From: Agapetus fuscipes
Lineage: Eukaryota > Arthropoda > Insecta > Trichoptera > Glossosomatidae
DNA length: 64,000 nucleotides
Direction: 5' to 3'
Assembly (NCBI GenBank): GCA_951799405.1
Contig: OX637353.1
Location: 14,136,001 to 14,200,000 of the forward strand
Each line of letters opens with the position of its first letter. The stretch's first letter is position 1. Below are positions 63,896-64,000 of this stretch, piece after piece. The translations under genes were made by a program, and so were the position numbers. Below the pieces are notes generated by a model. That model searched no databases. It saw nothing but the letters and a program-made list of their open reading frames with translations, and had not been told where the DNA came from.

Positions 63896-64000
63896 AAGAT
63901 GACGCCCTAGAGCGCACTCTTTCTGGCTCACGGAACAGCTCAAATGGTCCATCTACTTATCTTTTATGTTGATTAATCATTTACATTAAATAAAAAATTC
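63896..64000 (+). repeat. Dispersed GATGACGCCC repeat, at window end
   Basis: GATGACGCCCTAGAGCGCAC and CAGCTCAAATGGTCCATC; counterpart of 7860. Confidence 0.5.

Noticed and set aside
1..64000. CRISPR arrays, bacterial operons, ribosome binding sites, rRNA genes.
   Set aside because: None seen; the window is eukaryotic and the dispersed repeats are transposable elements.

Overview
This is an AT-rich eukaryotic nuclear window, most likely from an insect. The evidence is one gene split over very long introns with canonical GT/AG splice sites, an animal-type LDL-receptor class A domain, RTE-like and CR1/L2-like LINEs, tRNA-derived SINEs, hAT, Harbinger and piggyBac-type elements, and no bacterial operon structure. 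The species cannot be named from sequence alone.

Host genes. Five exons between 15025 and 43948 (+) join in frame into 142 residues of a four-pass membrane protein. The start lies upstream and was not found. The family looks like the insect tetraspan group DUF4728 (Pasiflora/Fire exit type), but this is unconfirmed. The reading frame continues for 44 codons after the TGA with an acidic, serine-rich, GC3-rich tail. A second possible host exon at 54531-54908 (+) encodes a hydrophobic leader and one LDLa domain.

Transposable elements fill the introns and intergenic DNA. (1) LINE family A is an RTE-like element with an AP-endonuclease, a reverse transcriptase and a GRGRPRKVW C-terminal region. 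Its last ~245 bp occur more than 40 times in the window, mostly without coding sequence. (2) LINE family B keeps only its C-terminal region and a (TTACAG)n end. (3) There are fragments of CR1/L2-like LINEs and one further RTE-like element. (4) Two tRNA-headed SINEs, A and B, recur as a fixed A+B dimer. SINE-A also occurs with two other 3' modules. (5) There are several MITE families: hAT with 8-bp target duplications, TA-flanked foldbacks, and a family ending in TTTGTCTTATGTCC. (6) There are Penelope-like fragments with hammerhead-like cores. (7) There is a solo LTR with a 4-bp duplication.

The most complete mobile unit is a 4053-bp PIF/Harbinger transposon (56251-60303). It has perfect 34-bp terminal inverted repeats and a TAA target duplication, and it is inserted into the coding region of a LINE-A copy. 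It encodes an apparently intact two-exon DDE transposase and an intact three-exon MADF-type protein on the opposite strand, with the two genes' exons interleaved. A TTAA-flanked MITE sits inside it.

Region by region: 1-15 kb is repeats only. 15-44 kb is the tetraspan gene with TE-filled introns. 44-54 kb is a LINE-A copy followed by mixed repeats and AT-rich DNA. 54.5-62.5 kb is the LDLa exon, then LINE-A with the nested Harbinger. 62.5-64 kb holds a LINE C-terminus, a LINE-A tail and a Penelope-like insertion. Repeat borders were read by eye and may be off by about 10-20 bp unless a target duplication is given.
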